This document shows, one piece after another, positions 32,606 to 33,319 of a DNA stretch of 33,319 bases. The number at the start of each line of letters is the position of its first letter. Within the stretch, counting starts at the first letter, position 1. The translations under genes were made by a program, and so were the position numbers. The stretch is from an uncultured Bacteroidales bacterium (GTDB lineage: Bacteria > Bacteroidota > Bacteroidia > Bacteroidales > Marinilabiliaceae), in assembly GCA_937892255.1 (NCBI GenBank), contig CALAUL010000065.1, positions 1 to 33,319 of the forward strand, given 5' to 3'. The notes beneath the pieces are model-generated. The model ran no database searches. It was not told where the DNA came from and saw only the letters and a list, made by a program, of their open reading frames with translations.

Positions 32606-33142
32606 TTATTTCACTAATGTATATATATCTGTCAAGTTTCGTCCGAAGCCGTTGTAGTCGAGACCATATCCGACAATAAAATCGTTTGGGATACAGAGTC
32701 CGACGTAATCGGGTTTAAGGTCGCGACGACAAGCATCAGGTTTGAAAACCAATGTAGCTATGCGCACATCAGCGGCTCCCAAGTCACGAAGCTGTTTGGT
32801 AAGCATATACATGGTTTCGCCTGTGTCGACAATGTCTTCTATCAGAACGATGGTTCTACCGCCGACATTTTCGTTAAGACCGATAAGTTGTTTCACCTTA
32901 CCTGTCGACTGTGTGCCTTCATAAGAGGCAACTTTAAGAAATGTTATTTCACACTCCAATGATAGTCGTCGCACCAAGTCGGAAGCAAACATAAAAGCTC
33001 CATTGAGCACGCAGACAAACAATGGTTTCTTACCGTCAAGGTCATTGTCTATCTTTTCCGCCACATGGTCTATTGCCTCTTTTATTTCCGATTCTGAAAT
33101 CAGAGTTTCAAACTTCTTGTCATGTATCTGTATAACATCCAT
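32606..33142 (-). CDS. hpt: Hypoxanthine phosphoribosyltransferase
   Basis: Hpt salvages hypoxanthine (and often guanine) with PRPP to give IMP or GMP. The 178-aa product has the PRPP-binding motif VLIEDIVDTGET at 99-110 with Glu102/Asp103, an active-site loop LNGAFMFASDL, and the base-binding segment VGYGLDYNGFGRNL near the C-terminus. It is the first gene of the hpt-adk unit. The divergent purE suggests purine-linked control. Confidence 0.96.
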   Translation of the reverse strand: MDVIQIHDKKFETLISESEIKEAIDHVAEKIDNDLDGKKPLFVCVLNGAFMFASDLVRRLSLECEITFLKVASYEGTQSTGKVKQLIGLNENVGGRTIVLIEDIVDTGETMYMLTKQLRDLGAADVRIATLVFKPDACRRDLKPDYVGLCIPNDFIVGYGLDYNGFGRNLTDIYTLVK

Positions 33143-33200
33143 TATACCAAATCAATTACGTTTCTCGCGAATTATACGTCGATAGCTCAAAAATGATTTG

Positions 33201-33208
33201 CAAAAGTA
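33201..33208 (-). promoter_or_regulatory. -7 box TACTTTTG of hpt
   Basis: Exact TAnnTTTG followed by C on the minus strand, 58 bases before the hpt ATG. The -33 element is weak. It faces the purE box. Confidence 0.5.
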
Positions 33209-33231
33209 TCTATTTTTATCCTCTTAATCTC

Positions 33232-33239
33232 TATCTTTG
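33232..33239 (+). promoter_or_regulatory. -7 box TATCTTTG of purE
   Basis: Exact TAnnTTTG followed by C, 27 bases before the ATG at 33267. No good -33 element; divergent hpt box is 23 bases away. Confidence 0.6.
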
Positions 33240-33266
33240 CAAAAGATTTTTAAAAAATATAACGTT

Positions 33267-33319
33267 ATGACACCAAAAGTAAGCATTATAATGGGCAGTA
33301 CATCTGACTTAAAGGTCAT
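33267..33319 (+). CDS. purE: 5-(carboxyamino)imidazole ribonucleotide mutase, N-terminal fragment
   Basis: Only the first 17 full codons are seen before the window ends. MTPKVSIIMGSTSDLKV is the N-terminus of PurE, with the conserved GSTSD substrate loop. PurE rearranges N5-CAIR to CAIR in de novo purine synthesis. The gene is divergent from hpt. Confidence 0.9.
   Translation, partial: MTPKVSIIMGSTSDLKV

Noticed and set aside
1..33319. CRISPR arrays, insertion sequences, rRNA genes, phage genes
   Set aside because: No regular spaced repeats, transposase or integrase proteins, or rRNA sequence were seen on either strand.

Overview
The window looks like ordinary core chromosome of a member of the order Bacteroidales. 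Evidence for this: promoters of the Bacteroidetes type (a -7 box of the form TAnnTTTG, sometimes with TTTG about 19 bases upstream), almost no Shine-Dalgarno sequences, a DUF6089/uppS/bamA/skp envelope operon, a K+-dependent membrane pyrophosphatase, and protein sequences that read as Bacteroidales throughout. I cannot name the genus from the sequence alone.

Layout. Positions 1-1693 (+) are the accessory part: the C-terminal end of a RecG/AlbA_2-like ATP-binding regulator, an overlapping, very acidic 49-codon ORF, and a RhuM-family protein whose gene contains a perfect 25-bp dyad. Positions 1950-6673 (-) carry pheS, priA and pdxB. Positions 6898-10328 (+) carry pssA and a large membrane-anchored protein of unknown function. 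A bidirectional terminator near 10.4 kb separates this from the minus-strand envelope operon DUF6089-uppS-bamA-skp-skp-skp (10476-16164). Further minus-strand units follow: hflX, a putative lipoprotein, a GAF-SpoIIE phosphatase, efp and hppA, then two tandem tRNA-Gln genes (UUG and CUG anticodons), two membrane proteins of unknown function and a GNAT acetyltransferase.

From 26.5 kb the plus strand carries purU-hisH-hisA-hisF (one-carbon, purine and histidine metabolism) and then a small protein that looks like a STAS/SpoIIAA fold. The minus strand from 33.1 kb back to 30.3 kb carries hpt-adk-obgE-rhomboid. The window ends in the first codons of purE, divergent from hpt.

How the parts relate: nucleotide metabolism is concentrated at the right end. 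HisH/HisF release AICAR into purine synthesis, PurU releases formate from 10-formyl-THF, Hpt and PurE represent salvage and de novo purine synthesis, and Adk balances adenylates. The 10-16 kb operon makes the undecaprenyl carrier and assembles outer-membrane proteins. The most unusual material is the left-edge RhuM cassette, the terminator between the two tRNA-Gln genes, the terminator placed directly before obgE, the rhomboid gene with an in-frame ATG-TAG at its head, and three tandem Skp paralogues. No CRISPR array, insertion sequence, prophage gene or rRNA gene was seen.
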